From positions 30,564-94,563 of the forward strand of contig CAYNMM010000047.1 of the NCBI GenBank assembly GCA_964398355.1: a stretch of 64,000 nucleotides of DNA, written 5' to 3'. Both the position numbers and the translations under genes were made by a program. The DNA comes from WFZT01 sp964398355. GTDB taxonomy: Bacteria; Hydrothermota; Hydrothermia; B15-G9; WFZT01. The stretch's first letter is position 1. Each line of letters opens with the position of its first letter. The notes under the pieces were generated by a model. The model saw only the letters and a list, made by a program, of their open reading frames with translations. It searched no databases and was not told the origin of the DNA. Shown here piece after piece: positions 7,804-16,494 of the stretch.

Positions 7804-9609
7804 TTAATCTCCATGGAGGTGATAATAGATTTTGCGAGCGAGTTTTGCCCCAATTCCTTCAACTCTCTCGATTTCCTCGATAGATGCCGACATCAATCTG
7901 GATAGACTTCCAAAATAAGTAATAAGGGCTCTTTTTCTTTTCTCGCCAATATCCGGAATGGTGTCAAGAAAGGAGATAAAACCTTCCTTTGTTCTTAGAT
8001 CTCTATGAAAGGTTATAGCGAATCTATGTGCTTCATTTCTGAGCCTCTGGATGAGTCGCAGGGCTTCGGATCTTCTTGGTAGCATCAGGACTTTACCATC
8101 CTGGGTGTAGAGCTCATCAAATCTTTTCGCTATGGCAAGGAAATAGACGTTGTTGATACCAAGTTCGCGTGCGGCAGCCAATGCCTGATTTAACTGGCCA
8201 ATCCCTCCATCAATAACAAAGATATCCGGTAATCTCTTGCCCTCTTTGAGGAGTCGTCTTAATCTTCTTTTTACAACCTCATTGATCATGCTGAAATCAT
8301 CTATTCCCTGTATGGTCTTTATTCGGTATTTCCGATATTCAGACTTTTTTGGAAAGCCTTTTTCAAACACTACGATACTCCCGACTGGATTGTTGCCGAA
8401 TGTGTGTGATATATCGACAGCTTCGATTCTTTCAGGGATATTTTCGAGTTTTAAGAGATCTTTTAACTCAAAGAGTGCAGGGTGGATGGCCCTATCTTCG
8501 ATTTTTAACTTAGAAAGCTCTATTTCGAGTTCCTTGGAGGCGTTTTCCATGGCTAACTTTATCAAAGAATGTTCATCTGCCACAGGTTTTCTAATTTTCA
8601 CCTTTCGCTCAGTTTTTTTCTCAAGATAGGCTCTGAGAAGGTCCACACTGGGTGGTAGTTCAGGGACCACGATGAGCTCTGTCCAGAGTGTCGCGGTCGA
8701 ATAATATTGCCAGAGGAATTTCTCAAATGCCTCAATTTCCGTTAATCCTGGTTCTGTATCAACAAAGAAAGTTTCCTTATAAACGAGTTTGCCTCTTTTA
8801 ACATTCAGGACGACAAAAACGCCGAAATTGTGTGAGAGAGAAAATCCCCACAATTCAAGGTCTTTTCCATTAGGTGTAATCACACTCTGGGGTGATAGAA
8901 GTTCTCTCAATGCAAGAAGATTGTCTCTAATTTTTGCAGCTCTTTCGAATTCAAGGTTTTCTGCTGCCTTTTTCATTTCTTCTTCGAGAATTTTTTCAAC
9001 CCTATTGGTTCGTCCAGAGAGTAGCTCCACTATCCCATCGACGAGTCGCATGTATTCTTCTCTGGGGATATCAAGAACGCAGGGGCCTACACATTTTCCA
9101 ATATGATAGTCAATACATGCAGGGAATCTTTTGCCGGGTTTAAGTTTGTAAGTGCATGTTCTTACCGGGAAGAGATTCCTTACCATTCTAATGGTTTTCC
9201 TCAAAGCTTTTGCTGATGTGTAGGGGCCGAAATAGATGGCGCTACGGTCACTCAGGTCTCTCGTAGCAAATATTCCAGGATAATAATCTTTAACTGTAAT
9301 TTTCAGATAGGGATACTTCTTGTCATCCTTGAGTCTTATGTTGTAATAGGGTTTAAACTGTTTTATCAGGTTGGCCTCAAGAAGTAAGGCTTCGGATTCA
9401 GAGCCTGTGAGTATAATCTGTAAATCCCTGATCTTTGAAACCATAACACGTAAACGTGGATTTTCCTGTGGCTGAAGATAACTTCTGAGCCTATTTCTGA
9501 GATTTTTGGCTTTGCCAACATACAAAACATGACCATTTCTGTCCTTAAAAATGTAAACACCTGGTTTTTCTGGTATGTTTTTTACCTTTTCCAGCAAGAA
9601 TTCATTCAT
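7804..9609 (-). CDS. uvrC: UvrABC system protein C (excinuclease subunit)
   Basis: UvrC makes both incisions around a DNA lesion in nucleotide excision repair, together with UvrA (encoded at 22665-25499) and UvrB (not here). The 601 residues include an N-terminal GIY-YIG nuclease (PGVYIFKDRNGHVLYVGKAK). A Cys-containing region follows (CTYKLKPGKRFPACIDYHIGKCVGPC), then a UVR motif helix near residue 205 (EEEMKKAAENLEFERAAKIRD). Next comes the RNase H-like second nuclease (IEAVDISHTFGNNPVGSIVVF with DIFVIDGGIGQLN) and a helix-hairpin-helix tail (PDIGEKRKRALITYFGSL and EGIGAKLARKIYYHL). All domains are present in the usual order. Confidence 0.96.
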   Translation of the reverse strand: MNEFLLEKVKNIPEKPGVYIFKDRNGHVLYVGKAKNLRNRLRSYLQPQENPRLRVMVSKIRDLQIILTGSESEALLLEANLIKQFKPYYNIRLKDDKKYPYLKITVKDYYPGIFATRDLSDRSAIYFGPYTSAKALRKTIRMVRNLFPVRTCTYKLKPGKRFPACIDYHIGKCVGPCVLDIPREEYMRLVDGIVELLSGRTNRVEKILEEEMKKAAENLEFERAAKIRDNLLALRELLSPQSVITPNGKDLELWGFSLSHNFGVFVVLNVKRGKLVYKETFFVDTEPGLTEIEAFEKFLWQYYSTATLWTELIVVPELPPSVDLLRAYLEKKTERKVKIRKPVADEHSLIKLAMENASKELEIELSKLKIEDRAIHPALFELKDLLKLENIPERIEAVDISHTFGNNPVGSIVVFEKGFPKKSEYRKYRIKTIQGIDDFSMINEVVKRRLRRLLKEGKRLPDIFVIDGGIGQLNQALAAARELGINNVYFLAIAKRFDELYTQDGKVLMLPRRSEALRLIQRLRNEAHRFAITFHRDLRTKEGFISFLDTIPDIGEKRKRALITYFGSLSRLMSASIEEIERVEGIGAKLARKIYYHLHGD

Positions 9610-9682
9610 AGGTAATTAAATTTACAATGGATTCCATGAGAATGCCATTGAGAGATGAGAATGGAATTTAAATCTATCGGAT

Positions 9683-12442
9683 TTATTTTTCTCCTTTAAT
9701 TTGATTCATGATAACCTCAATGGCTTTTTGAAGCTGAAAATCTTTGTCAGGCTGATTTGGATCATTTTCTACGTAGAAATCGGGTTTTACGCCAAGTCCC
9801 TCGAGGTTCGTGCCGTCAGGTAAGTACCAACCTGTGAAGGGAACGTTGAGGGTAGAACCATCGGGTAGTTTAACGTGATCCGTACCGATAACACCGCCTC
9901 CGGTGGGGACACCAACGAGTTTTCCAAGTTTGAGATACTTAATAGCTGCCGGAAAGATCTCCGCGTCGGAGAATGAAAATTCATTAATTAAAACGACGAG
10001 GGGTTTACCCCACCTGAGGGGCGGCTGGTAACGAGGTTTCTGTCCCCGTGGGACGTATTTTGCATAGACCTTTCTGGTGAGGATATCGAGTAACTGGGGA
10101 TGAATATTGCCACCAGGGTTGTATCTGACATCAAGAATAAGCCCCTTCTTATGCTGTTTTAAGAATCTTGAGATAGCAATCTGGAAACGTCTGAGTTCTT
10201 TTTGATTCATTGCTCGAATATGATGATAGGCCACCTGTCCATTTGTAAGACTGTCCACAATAGCACTGTTTTTGGCTTCCCAGTCCTCCCATACAAAGGT
10301 TTTTGCTGTGTCTGTGGGAAGTATTTTTATGGTAAGTCCCCTCTCGTCGATTGTTTCAATTTTTACGCTATCTTTATTCAACAGGTCTTTGTAAATGTTA
10401 TAATTCGGATCGGATGTTTTGTGTCCGTTGATTTTGACTATTATGTCTCCCAATTTTAACCCGGCCGAATCTGCAGGAGAATTTTTGTAGACTTTTGTTA
10501 CCATAAGGCCATTTTCTACTTTCCGAACCCTGAAACCTGCGAATCCCTTAATTTTGAAGGTATCTTTTGGTGGTTGTATACCCATGTGGGACGCTCGAAG
10601 CTCTCCTGTCATGTAGAGTATGGTCTTTCTCAGCTCGCTGTAAGTTTCAATGTAATTTAAGAGTGGTTCGTAGTATTTTTTGACTGAATCCCAATCCACT
10701 CCATTCATTGTCGAATCGTAGAAGCGAGTCTTCAGGGTTGTCCAGGCCATGTCAAAAATTCTCTTGAAGTCCTCACGTCTATCAACAAGCTCTTCCGCGG
10801 TAAAATTTACAGTTTTTGGTAAAATTATTTCCTCTGGTCCCCTAATTTTCTTAATATCACCTTTGAGTACGTAAACGATATACTTTTCGTTCCATTGGGG
10901 GCTTCTTCCTTCCGCGAGCTGTATATGATGAATCCCGTTATTATCCATTACGTATATCTGGGTTTTTCGTCCCGACGATACTTCGTATGCGACCAGTTTG
11001 CCGTTCGGGGAGACGGAGGGTACTTGTTTGTAGCCACTTCCATCCGTTAATTTAACAGGTTCTCCAGCCGGTTTGCCGTCGTTGAAGGCGATTTTATAAA
11101 TTTCTCCGTTTCCGCTCCTCTGAGAATCGAAGTAGATCCATCTGCCGTCCGGTGAGAAACAGCCATCATCGTCAGCCTTCTCATTTTTTGTAATCTGGAA
11201 AACCTTTTTATCTTTGAGTCTAATTACAAAGATGTCCTTATTTCCCTTTCTTGTGGAGGTAAAGACGATGTATTTTCCGTCTGGAGACCAGTTTTCAAAG
11301 AAATCATCAGCCTTATTTTTTGTTATTTGCTCCGGCTCTCCCCCTTCAATTGATATAACGAAGATGTCATTATTCCCATTTCTATCTGAAAAGTAGGCTA
11401 TTTTCTTCCCATCCGGGGAGAATCTTGGCCATTGATCGTGGTAAGAGTCATTGGTTAAGTTTCTTGCCCTGCCGCCAGAAGAAGGTATGATCCATATATC
11501 ACCTCTCATGGAAAAGGCAATATAACGTCCATCAGGTGAAAGCGCTGGGGCTTCCGCCCTATCCTTAAATTCTCTCACAAATTTCTCTGGTAACTTGTCA
11601 TCCGTCTGAATAAAAATTTTTAAAGGTTCAACTTTATTATTGGTGAGATCCAGTTTGTACAACGTTAATTTATGCTCAAAGACGGCGTATTTCCCATCTT
11701 TTGAAACGGTCAGGTGTAGGGCATCACCTGTCTTTAAATGAGTAATCTTTTTCGGCTTCCCATTCTGGTACCTGTAAATCTGGAATCCATTATCATCCTC
11801 TCTGATAAAATACAGGTTACCATTTTTATCAACGGCCGGATCCCTATCTGTTCCAATGTAATTAGTGATTCTGAAGAATTTGCCGCCTTTTAAATGGTAA
11901 ATTTCACCGTTGGTTGATCCTTTATAACCCTTTCTGAAATAAGAGACGCCATCCTTCACAAAATATATAGAACCGTCGTGAGCGAAGACACCACTGTGAG
12001 AGTCGAAAAACGTGACTCTGACGGGTATTCCTCCTTCCCTGTGGATTTTAAATATCTCAAAGAACATACCATCACGGTAAGAATAGAAAAGAATGGTGTC
12101 CCCCTGCCAATCTGTGGGAATATCTGTGGAAGTATTGAATGTTAGCTGTCTGGGTATACCACCTTTGAATGGGACGAGCCAGATGTCGTAATTTCCCTTT
12201 CTTCTTGATGCAAATGCAATATATTTTCCATCTGGAGACCAGACAGGTTTTGTATCAACTGAATCGTGGAGTGTGACCCTCCAGCTTGATTTTTTTAGTG
12301 TATCATATACCCAGATGTCCCCCCTGAATGTGAAGGCAATTTTTTGTCCATCCGGAGATATCGATGGGTAAAACAGTCCAAGAGTTCCTGAGTTGGGATT
12401 ATGTGTAATGGATAGCAAAAAGAGTAAGAGATACTTTATCAT
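9683..12442 (-). CDS. Secreted tricorn-like S41 serine protease with TolB/WD40-type propellers and PDZ domain
   Basis: This 919-residue protein starts with a short hydrophobic signal (MIKYLLLFLLSITHNPNSG). Two beta-propeller blocks follow, built from PD40/TolB repeats of the form SPDGxxIAFxSxRxGxxDIxV (about residues 25-300 and 300-580). A C-terminal core follows with a PDZ domain (GLKLGDIIVKINGHK) and an S41 peptidase fold. The predicted nucleophile is the second Ser of NEFSFSDAEIFP, residue 825. This order matches tricorn proteases, which trim peptides, but the signal peptide points to an envelope location. An N-terminal extension to 12691 is rejected because AAGGAGG precedes the ATG at 12442 and the extension overlaps the divergent aminotransferase. 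Confidence 0.88.
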   Translation of the reverse strand: MIKYLLLFLLSITHNPNSGTLGLFYPSISPDGQKIAFTFRGDIWVYDTLKKSSWRVTLHDSVDTKPVWSPDGKYIAFASRRKGNYDIWLVPFKGGIPRQLTFNTSTDIPTDWQGDTILFYSYRDGMFFEIFKIHREGGIPVRVTFFDSHSGVFAHDGSIYFVKDGVSYFRKGYKGSTNGEIYHLKGGKFFRITNYIGTDRDPAVDKNGNLYFIREDDNGFQIYRYQNGKPKKITHLKTGDALHLTVSKDGKYAVFEHKLTLYKLDLTNNKVEPLKIFIQTDDKLPEKFVREFKDRAEAPALSPDGRYIAFSMRGDIWIIPSSGGRARNLTNDSYHDQWPRFSPDGKKIAYFSDRNGNNDIFVISIEGGEPEQITKNKADDFFENWSPDGKYIVFTSTRKGNKDIFVIRLKDKKVFQITKNEKADDDGCFSPDGRWIYFDSQRSGNGEIYKIAFNDGKPAGEPVKLTDGSGYKQVPSVSPNGKLVAYEVSSGRKTQIYVMDNNGIHHIQLAEGRSPQWNEKYIVYVLKGDIKKIRGPEEIILPKTVNFTAEELVDRREDFKRIFDMAWTTLKTRFYDSTMNGVDWDSVKKYYEPLLNYIETYSELRKTILYMTGELRASHMGIQPPKDTFKIKGFAGFRVRKVENGLMVTKVYKNSPADSAGLKLGDIIVKINGHKTSDPNYNIYKDLLNKDSVKIETIDERGLTIKILPTDTAKTFVWEDWEAKNSAIVDSLTNGQVAYHHIRAMNQKELRRFQIAISRFLKQHKKGLILDVRYNPGGNIHPQLLDILTRKVYAKYVPRGQKPRYQPPLRWGKPLVVLINEFSFSDAEIFPAAIKYLKLGKLVGVPTGGGVIGTDHVKLPDGSTLNVPFTGWYLPDGTNLEGLGVKPDFYVENDPNQPDKDFQLQKAIEVIMNQIKGEK

Positions 12443-12490
12443 TAGAAAAACCTCCTTTTCAAAAATTTTTGTTAGTTTAAGGTAGTCAAA

Positions 12491-13654
12491 ATGGAATTTC
12501 AAAAAAGCATGATAGCAAGAAGGAATAGAAGTATTACCTCCTTCATAGTGATGGAAATACTGGAGAAAGCCCACCGTCTCGAAAGGGAGGGAAGGGATAT
12601 TATTCATCTTGAGATAGGGGAGCCAGACTTTGACACTCCAGAACCTATAGTGGAGGCTGGGATTAAAGCGTTGAAGAATGGGAGAACGCATTATACCCCA
12701 AGTCTTGGTATTCCTGAATTAAGAGAGAAAATTGCGGCTTTCTATTACAGTTACTATGGAGTAGAAATTTCTCCTGAGAGAGTAGTTGTGACAAACGGTA
12801 CCTCTGGCGCCTTTCTCCTCATAATGGCAGCAATTCTTGATATTGGTGACGAATTAATCTTCACCGACCCGGGATACCCCTGCTATCCTAACTTTGCACG
12901 GGCTTTTGATGCCAATCCTGTTTTTGTTCCGGTTTATGAGGAGGAGAATTTTGAAGTATCACCATCAAGGTTGAGATCAGCTTTATCGTCACGGACCAAG
13001 GCCATCCTTATAGCTTCGCCTGCCAATCCTACAGGGACACTTACACGACCGGAAGTTTTAAAGGAAGCGATAGAAATGGCTCCATTTTTCATTTCTGATG
13101 AAATTTATCATGGTCTCGTTTATGAAGGGAAGGAGCATACTGCACTTGAATTTTCAGATGACGTTATCGTTATAAACGGTTTTTCGAAACTTTTTGCCAT
13201 GACAGGATGGAGACTTGGATGGATGATTGTTCCTCAGAAGCTTTTAAGAACGGTTCACAAACTTGCCCAGAATTTATTTATCTGTCCAAGCTCTATAGCA
13301 CAATACGCGGCACTGGCGGCATTTAATGAAAGCTGGTCTTATGTGCTCGAAATGAAAGAAGAGTATGATGCGAGACGGAAAGTCATTGTTAATGGATTAA
13401 GAAAACTGGGATTTGGAATCAAGTCGAGTCCCGCAGGTGCTTTTTATGTATTTGCAAATATTTCCAATTTCTCAAGTGATTCATTCAAATTTGCCCATGA
13501 GATACTGGACGAGGCAGGGGTTGCTGTAACCCCAGGGGTTGATTTTGGATCAAACAGGACGGAGAATTACATCAGATTTTCTTATGCAAACTCGCTTGAG
13601 AATATAAGAGAGGCATTAAGAAGACTCGAAAAATTTTTGAGGGAGAGAAAATGA
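12491..13654 (+). CDS. Class I/II PLP-dependent aminotransferase (AspC-like)
   Basis: This 387-residue fold-type I aminotransferase belongs to subfamily I-gamma (aspartate, alanine or aromatic aminotransferases). Motifs visible are HLEIGEPDFDTPEPI near the N-terminus, ASPANPTGTL, the YHGLVYEG loop, and the PLP-binding NGFSKLFAMTGWRLGW with Lys233. The C-terminal IRFSYANSLENI carries the substrate-carboxylate Arg. The exact amino acid substrate is not decidable from sequence. The start at 12491 is favoured by an AAGG-type site; a second Met six codons later has none. It overlaps the Rrf2 regulator by four bases. Confidence 0.9.
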   Translation: MEFQKSMIARRNRSITSFIVMEILEKAHRLEREGRDIIHLEIGEPDFDTPEPIVEAGIKALKNGRTHYTPSLGIPELREKIAAFYYSYYGVEISPERVVVTNGTSGAFLLIMAAILDIGDELIFTDPGYPCYPNFARAFDANPVFVPVYEEENFEVSPSRLRSALSSRTKAILIASPANPTGTLTRPEVLKEAIEMAPFFISDEIYHGLVYEGKEHTALEFSDDVIVINGFSKLFAMTGWRLGWMIVPQKLLRTVHKLAQNLFICPSSIAQYAALAAFNESWSYVLEMKEEYDARRKVIVNGLRKLGFGIKSSPAGAFYVFANISNFSSDSFKFAHEILDEAGVAVTPGVDFGSNRTENYIRFSYANSLENIREALRRLEKFLRERK

Positions 13655-14085
13655 GATTATTAACACGCTCAAGATATGCTGTGAGAGCCATCCTTGATCT
13701 TGCCATGAATCAGGATGGTAGACCGGTTTTCATTAGAGAAATAGCTGAGCGTGAGGGTCTTTCTGAGCGGTATTTAGAAAATCTTTTTCTCCAATTGAAA
13801 AGAGCAGGTATCCTTGAGAGTTCAAAGGGGAGAGGAGGAGGTTTTAGACTCGCAAAAAATCCAGCGAATATCACGCTTCTTGAAATTGTTGAGGCAGTCG
13901 AAGGGCATATAAGCCTTGTCGAATGTGTGGCTGATGAATCAAGTTGCGATAAAGTTAATATCTGCGCCCCGCACGATCTCTGGAAAGAACTCGCCCAAAA
14001 TATTCGTGATTTTTTGAAACAGTACACACTCCAGGACCTCATCCTGCTACAGAAGGAAAAATTACAAAAAGTAGCAGATTACTGA
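13651..14085 (+). CDS. Rrf2-family transcriptional regulator (IscR-like, possible Fe-S sensor)
   Basis: This 144-residue winged-helix regulator has the Rrf2 N-terminus MRLLTRSRYAVRAILDLA. The recognition region is FIREIAEREGLSERYLENLF, followed by the wing segment SSKGRGGGFRLAKNP. Three cysteines at 92, 99 and 105 (ECVADESSCDKVNIC) match the spacing of the [2Fe-2S]-binding cysteines of IscR closely, so redox or iron-sulfur sensing is likely. It is coupled to the aminotransferase by a four-base ATGA overlap. No iscS/iscU genes are adjacent, so its target set is unknown. Confidence 0.88.
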   Translation: MRLLTRSRYAVRAILDLAMNQDGRPVFIREIAEREGLSERYLENLFLQLKRAGILESSKGRGGGFRLAKNPANITLLEIVEAVEGHISLVECVADESSCDKVNICAPHDLWKELAQNIRDFLKQYTLQDLILLQKEKLQKVADY

Positions 14086-14248
14086 CGTCTTCAACCCATA
14101 GATGTAAACACCAGAATCCCTCCGTTCCATTATGGGGGTATACCCTTTAATTGGTGAGTTACCAGAGTGAGGATAAGGTGTGTTCGATGGTTAAAGTAAT
14201 TATTATCCCTTTAGTTAAGCCATGTTTTTACAGAAGGGAACAGCCAGA

Positions 14249-14264
14249 TGTTTCACGTGAAACT
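14249..14264. other. parS-like chromosome partition site
   Basis: TGTTTCACGTGAAACT matches the widely conserved ParB binding site TGTTTCACGTGAAACA in 15 of 16 positions, including the full inner 14-bp palindrome GTTTCACGTGAAAC. It lies in the non-coding gap between the Rrf2 gene and the 3' end of hldD, just outside both coding regions. parA and parB are not in the window. In most bacteria such sites cluster near the replication origin. Confidence 0.8.
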
Positions 14265-14266
14265 TT

Positions 14267-15241
14267 CTAATCACCCAGGTGTTTCTCTTGTTCGATGTAG
14301 TCTTTTATATATTCTCTAACAGCATTCTCAAAGGTGTAAAATTTTCCCGGATAACCGAGGCGTCTTAACTTTGATATTTTGGCCTCTGTGTAATACTGAT
14401 AGCGTGGTTTTAGCCAGTCTGGCATGTCTACGAATTCGATTTCAGGTTTCATCTCAAGGGCGTCAAAAACTGCATGGGCGAGTTCAAGCCAGGAGTGAGC
14501 TTTCCCTGTCCCAACATTGTAAATTCCGTATGCGTGTGGGGTTTTAAAAAGATACATCACAACCTCAACAACATCCTTAATATAGATAAAGTCTCTCTTT
14601 TGCTCTCCATCACGATATTTCGGATTGTACGATTTGAAGAGTTTTATTTTGCCCGTCTGTTTGATTTCCTCATAGGCCTTTAAGATCTTACTTCGCATCT
14701 CCCCTTTGTGGTATTCATTAGGGCCATAAACGTTGAAAAACTTGAGTCCGATTGTGTGGCGATGAAGATTGTTCTCATACAGCCACAGGTCGAAGATGTG
14801 TTTGGAAAATGCATACGGGTTGAGAGGGCGGAGTGAATGCAGAAGAACCTCGTTGTCATCGAATCCAAGGTTTCCACTTCCATAAGTTGCTGCACTTGAA
14901 GCATAGATAAATTTTATTCCTCGGTTGATAGCATAGGTGGCAAGTTTCTGTGAATATCTGAAGTTGTTTTCAATGAGAAAACTCATATTCTTTTCCAATG
15001 TATCACTACGAGCCCCCATGTGAATAATAGCCTCCAGCTCAGGGATATCCTTATCCTGTTCGATGATTTTTAAGAATTCGTCCTTTTCAAGATAGTCTTT
15101 ATAGTAAAGCGGAGATAGATTTTTCCACTTATCCGAGCTTCCAAGGTGATCCACGATTAAAATGTCTCTTCGGTCCTCCTGATTTAATCTCCACACTATT
15201 GCACTCCCTATAAAACCCGCTCCACCTGTAACTATGATCAT
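14267..15241 (-). CDS. hldD: ADP-L-glycero-D-manno-heptose 6-epimerase
   Basis: This enzyme epimerises ADP-D-glycero-D-manno-heptose to the L-glycero form used in the lipopolysaccharide inner core. It is an extended short-chain dehydrogenase of 324 residues with the NADP-binding MIIVTGGAGFIGSAIVWRLN and an HldD-type stretch around IVDHLGSSDKWKNL and YKDYLEKDEFL. The catalytic YAFSKHIFD (YxxxK) and the NVYGPNEYHKGEMRSK loop are also present. The presence of hldD supports an LPS-bearing outer membrane. No other heptose genes are adjacent. A parS-like site lies three bases beyond its stop codon. Confidence 0.92.
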   Translation of the reverse strand: MIIVTGGAGFIGSAIVWRLNQEDRRDILIVDHLGSSDKWKNLSPLYYKDYLEKDEFLKIIEQDKDIPELEAIIHMGARSDTLEKNMSFLIENNFRYSQKLATYAINRGIKFIYASSAATYGSGNLGFDDNEVLLHSLRPLNPYAFSKHIFDLWLYENNLHRHTIGLKFFNVYGPNEYHKGEMRSKILKAYEEIKQTGKIKLFKSYNPKYRDGEQKRDFIYIKDVVEVVMYLFKTPHAYGIYNVGTGKAHSWLELAHAVFDALEMKPEIEFVDMPDWLKPRYQYYTEAKISKLRRLGYPGKFYTFENAVREYIKDYIEQEKHLGD

Positions 15242-15395
15242 GCTTTAACCTTAAAACAAATGTGAAAATTTTTCAACGTGCCACCGAAGAAATTTAGTCA
15301 GATTGCCCAAATTTCGAAATTGATTTCCCGGACCAGGAGATTTATACAAAATTCTCATTGATGAAAATTCAAATGAGTTGGGGTAAATTTGAAGT

Positions 15396-16442
15396 ATGAT
15401 CAAAATTGACGGAAGTTACGGTGAAGGCGGTGGCCAGATATTAAGAACTGCCCTTTTTCTATCTCTTGTTACGTCCACGCCTTTCAAAATATTCAACATC
15501 AGGTCCTCTCGAAAGAATCCAGGCTTGAAGAGGCAGCATCTAACTATAATCAGGGCTCTAAAAATGCTCACAACTTCTGATGTCGTTGGTGACAAATTGG
15601 GTAGTAGGGAATTGGAGTTTATACCAGGAAATATCTTTGGGGGAAATATTGATCTTGATGTAGAAACGGCAGGTAGTATTCCACTTGTTCTTCAAACCCT
15701 CATCCCCGTTCTCCTCTTTGCCCGTAATTCCTCCAAATTGATAGTCTACGGTGGTACTGATGTTTCGGGTGGAATGACCATGGATTACATGCATTATGTA
15801 CTTATACCACATCTCTCCCGATTTGTGAATAAAATCTCCATCAATGTATGGAGGAGAGGATACTATCCGCGGGGAAATGGAAAGGTAGAGATTGAAATAA
15901 TCCCACGGTATCACACCTTCGGAGATGTTAGACGTGAAGTTTCTCCGTTGAAGCTTGATTCTTGTGGAAAATTGAAGTCCGTATCAGTGTATTCTGTTTC
16001 TTCAACCAGGCTTAGGGGAAGAAAGGTAGCGGAAAGACAGGTCGAAGGTGTACTGAGGGTCCTTTCAGAATTGCTTTCGAGAACAGGAATTTCACCCGAA
16101 ATTTATGTTAGATACGAGAGGAGTTTTTCACCTGGATGTTCCATTCTTATTACTGGCAATCTGGGAAAAAATTATACAATTGGTAGCGACGGGATCGGTA
16201 AGCTGGGAGTTCCTGCTGAGAAGATCGGCGAGGAAGCGGCAAAGAAGTTTGTTTATGAAATTGAGCAGGGAGCATGTGTGGATCGTCACCTCCAGGACAA
16301 TCTAATCCCGTTCCTTGGAATAGTGGGAGGCAGAATGCGAGTGTCAGAAGTTACCACTCACACGAAGTCCAACATCTGGGTAACCGAAAAATTTTTACCC
16401 GTGAAATTTGAGGTCAGGGGCAATCTCATCGTATCTCGATAA
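15396..16442 (+). CDS. rtcA: RNA 3'-terminal phosphate cyclase
   Basis: RtcA converts RNA 3'-phosphates to 2',3'-cyclic phosphates using ATP through a covalent RtcA-AMP intermediate. The 348-residue protein begins with the family signature IDGSYGEGGGQILRTAL. It continues with NIRSSRKNPGLKRQHLT and contains DYMHYVLIPHL and YYPRGNGKVEIEI. It ends with the VDRHLQDNLIPFLGI segment bearing the adenylylated His. RtcB and the sigma54 regulator RtcR, its partners in many bacteria, are absent from the window. The Shine-Dalgarno region is weak. The 3' end runs close to glyA (52 bases), suggesting possible co-transcription. Confidence 0.93.
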   Translation: MIKIDGSYGEGGGQILRTALFLSLVTSTPFKIFNIRSSRKNPGLKRQHLTIIRALKMLTTSDVVGDKLGSRELEFIPGNIFGGNIDLDVETAGSIPLVLQTLIPVLLFARNSSKLIVYGGTDVSGGMTMDYMHYVLIPHLSRFVNKISINVWRRGYYPRGNGKVEIEIIPRYHTFGDVRREVSPLKLDSCGKLKSVSVYSVSSTRLRGRKVAERQVEGVLRVLSELLSRTGISPEIYVRYERSFSPGCSILITGNLGKNYTIGSDGIGKLGVPAEKIGEEAAKKFVYEIEQGACVDRHLQDNLIPFLGIVGGRMRVSEVTTHTKSNIWVTEKFLPVKFEVRGNLIVSR

Positions 16443-16494
16443 GTCCCTGTCCCGGTCAATTATTTTCCATTATGATATTAATCTGGAGGTTAAG

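Noticed and set aside
9631..9666. Short inverted repeat between the S41 protease and uvrC genes
   Set aside because: Only 6-7 bp arms and no T-run on either strand; too weak to call a terminator.
12443..12691. N-terminal extension of the S41 protease frame
   Set aside because: It overlaps the divergent aminotransferase, lacks a ribosome site and has no signal peptide; a GGAGG-preceded ATG at 12442 leads into a signal sequence.
14188..14232. Imperfect inverted repeat around ATGGTTAAAG and CTTTAGTTAAGCCAT
   Set aside because: Requires gaps and has no clear regulatory context; only the adjacent parS-like site is supported.
16408..16494. Upstream extension of glyA
   Set aside because: It overlaps rtcA, while the ATG at 16495 has a clear GGAGG site and matches the family N-terminus.
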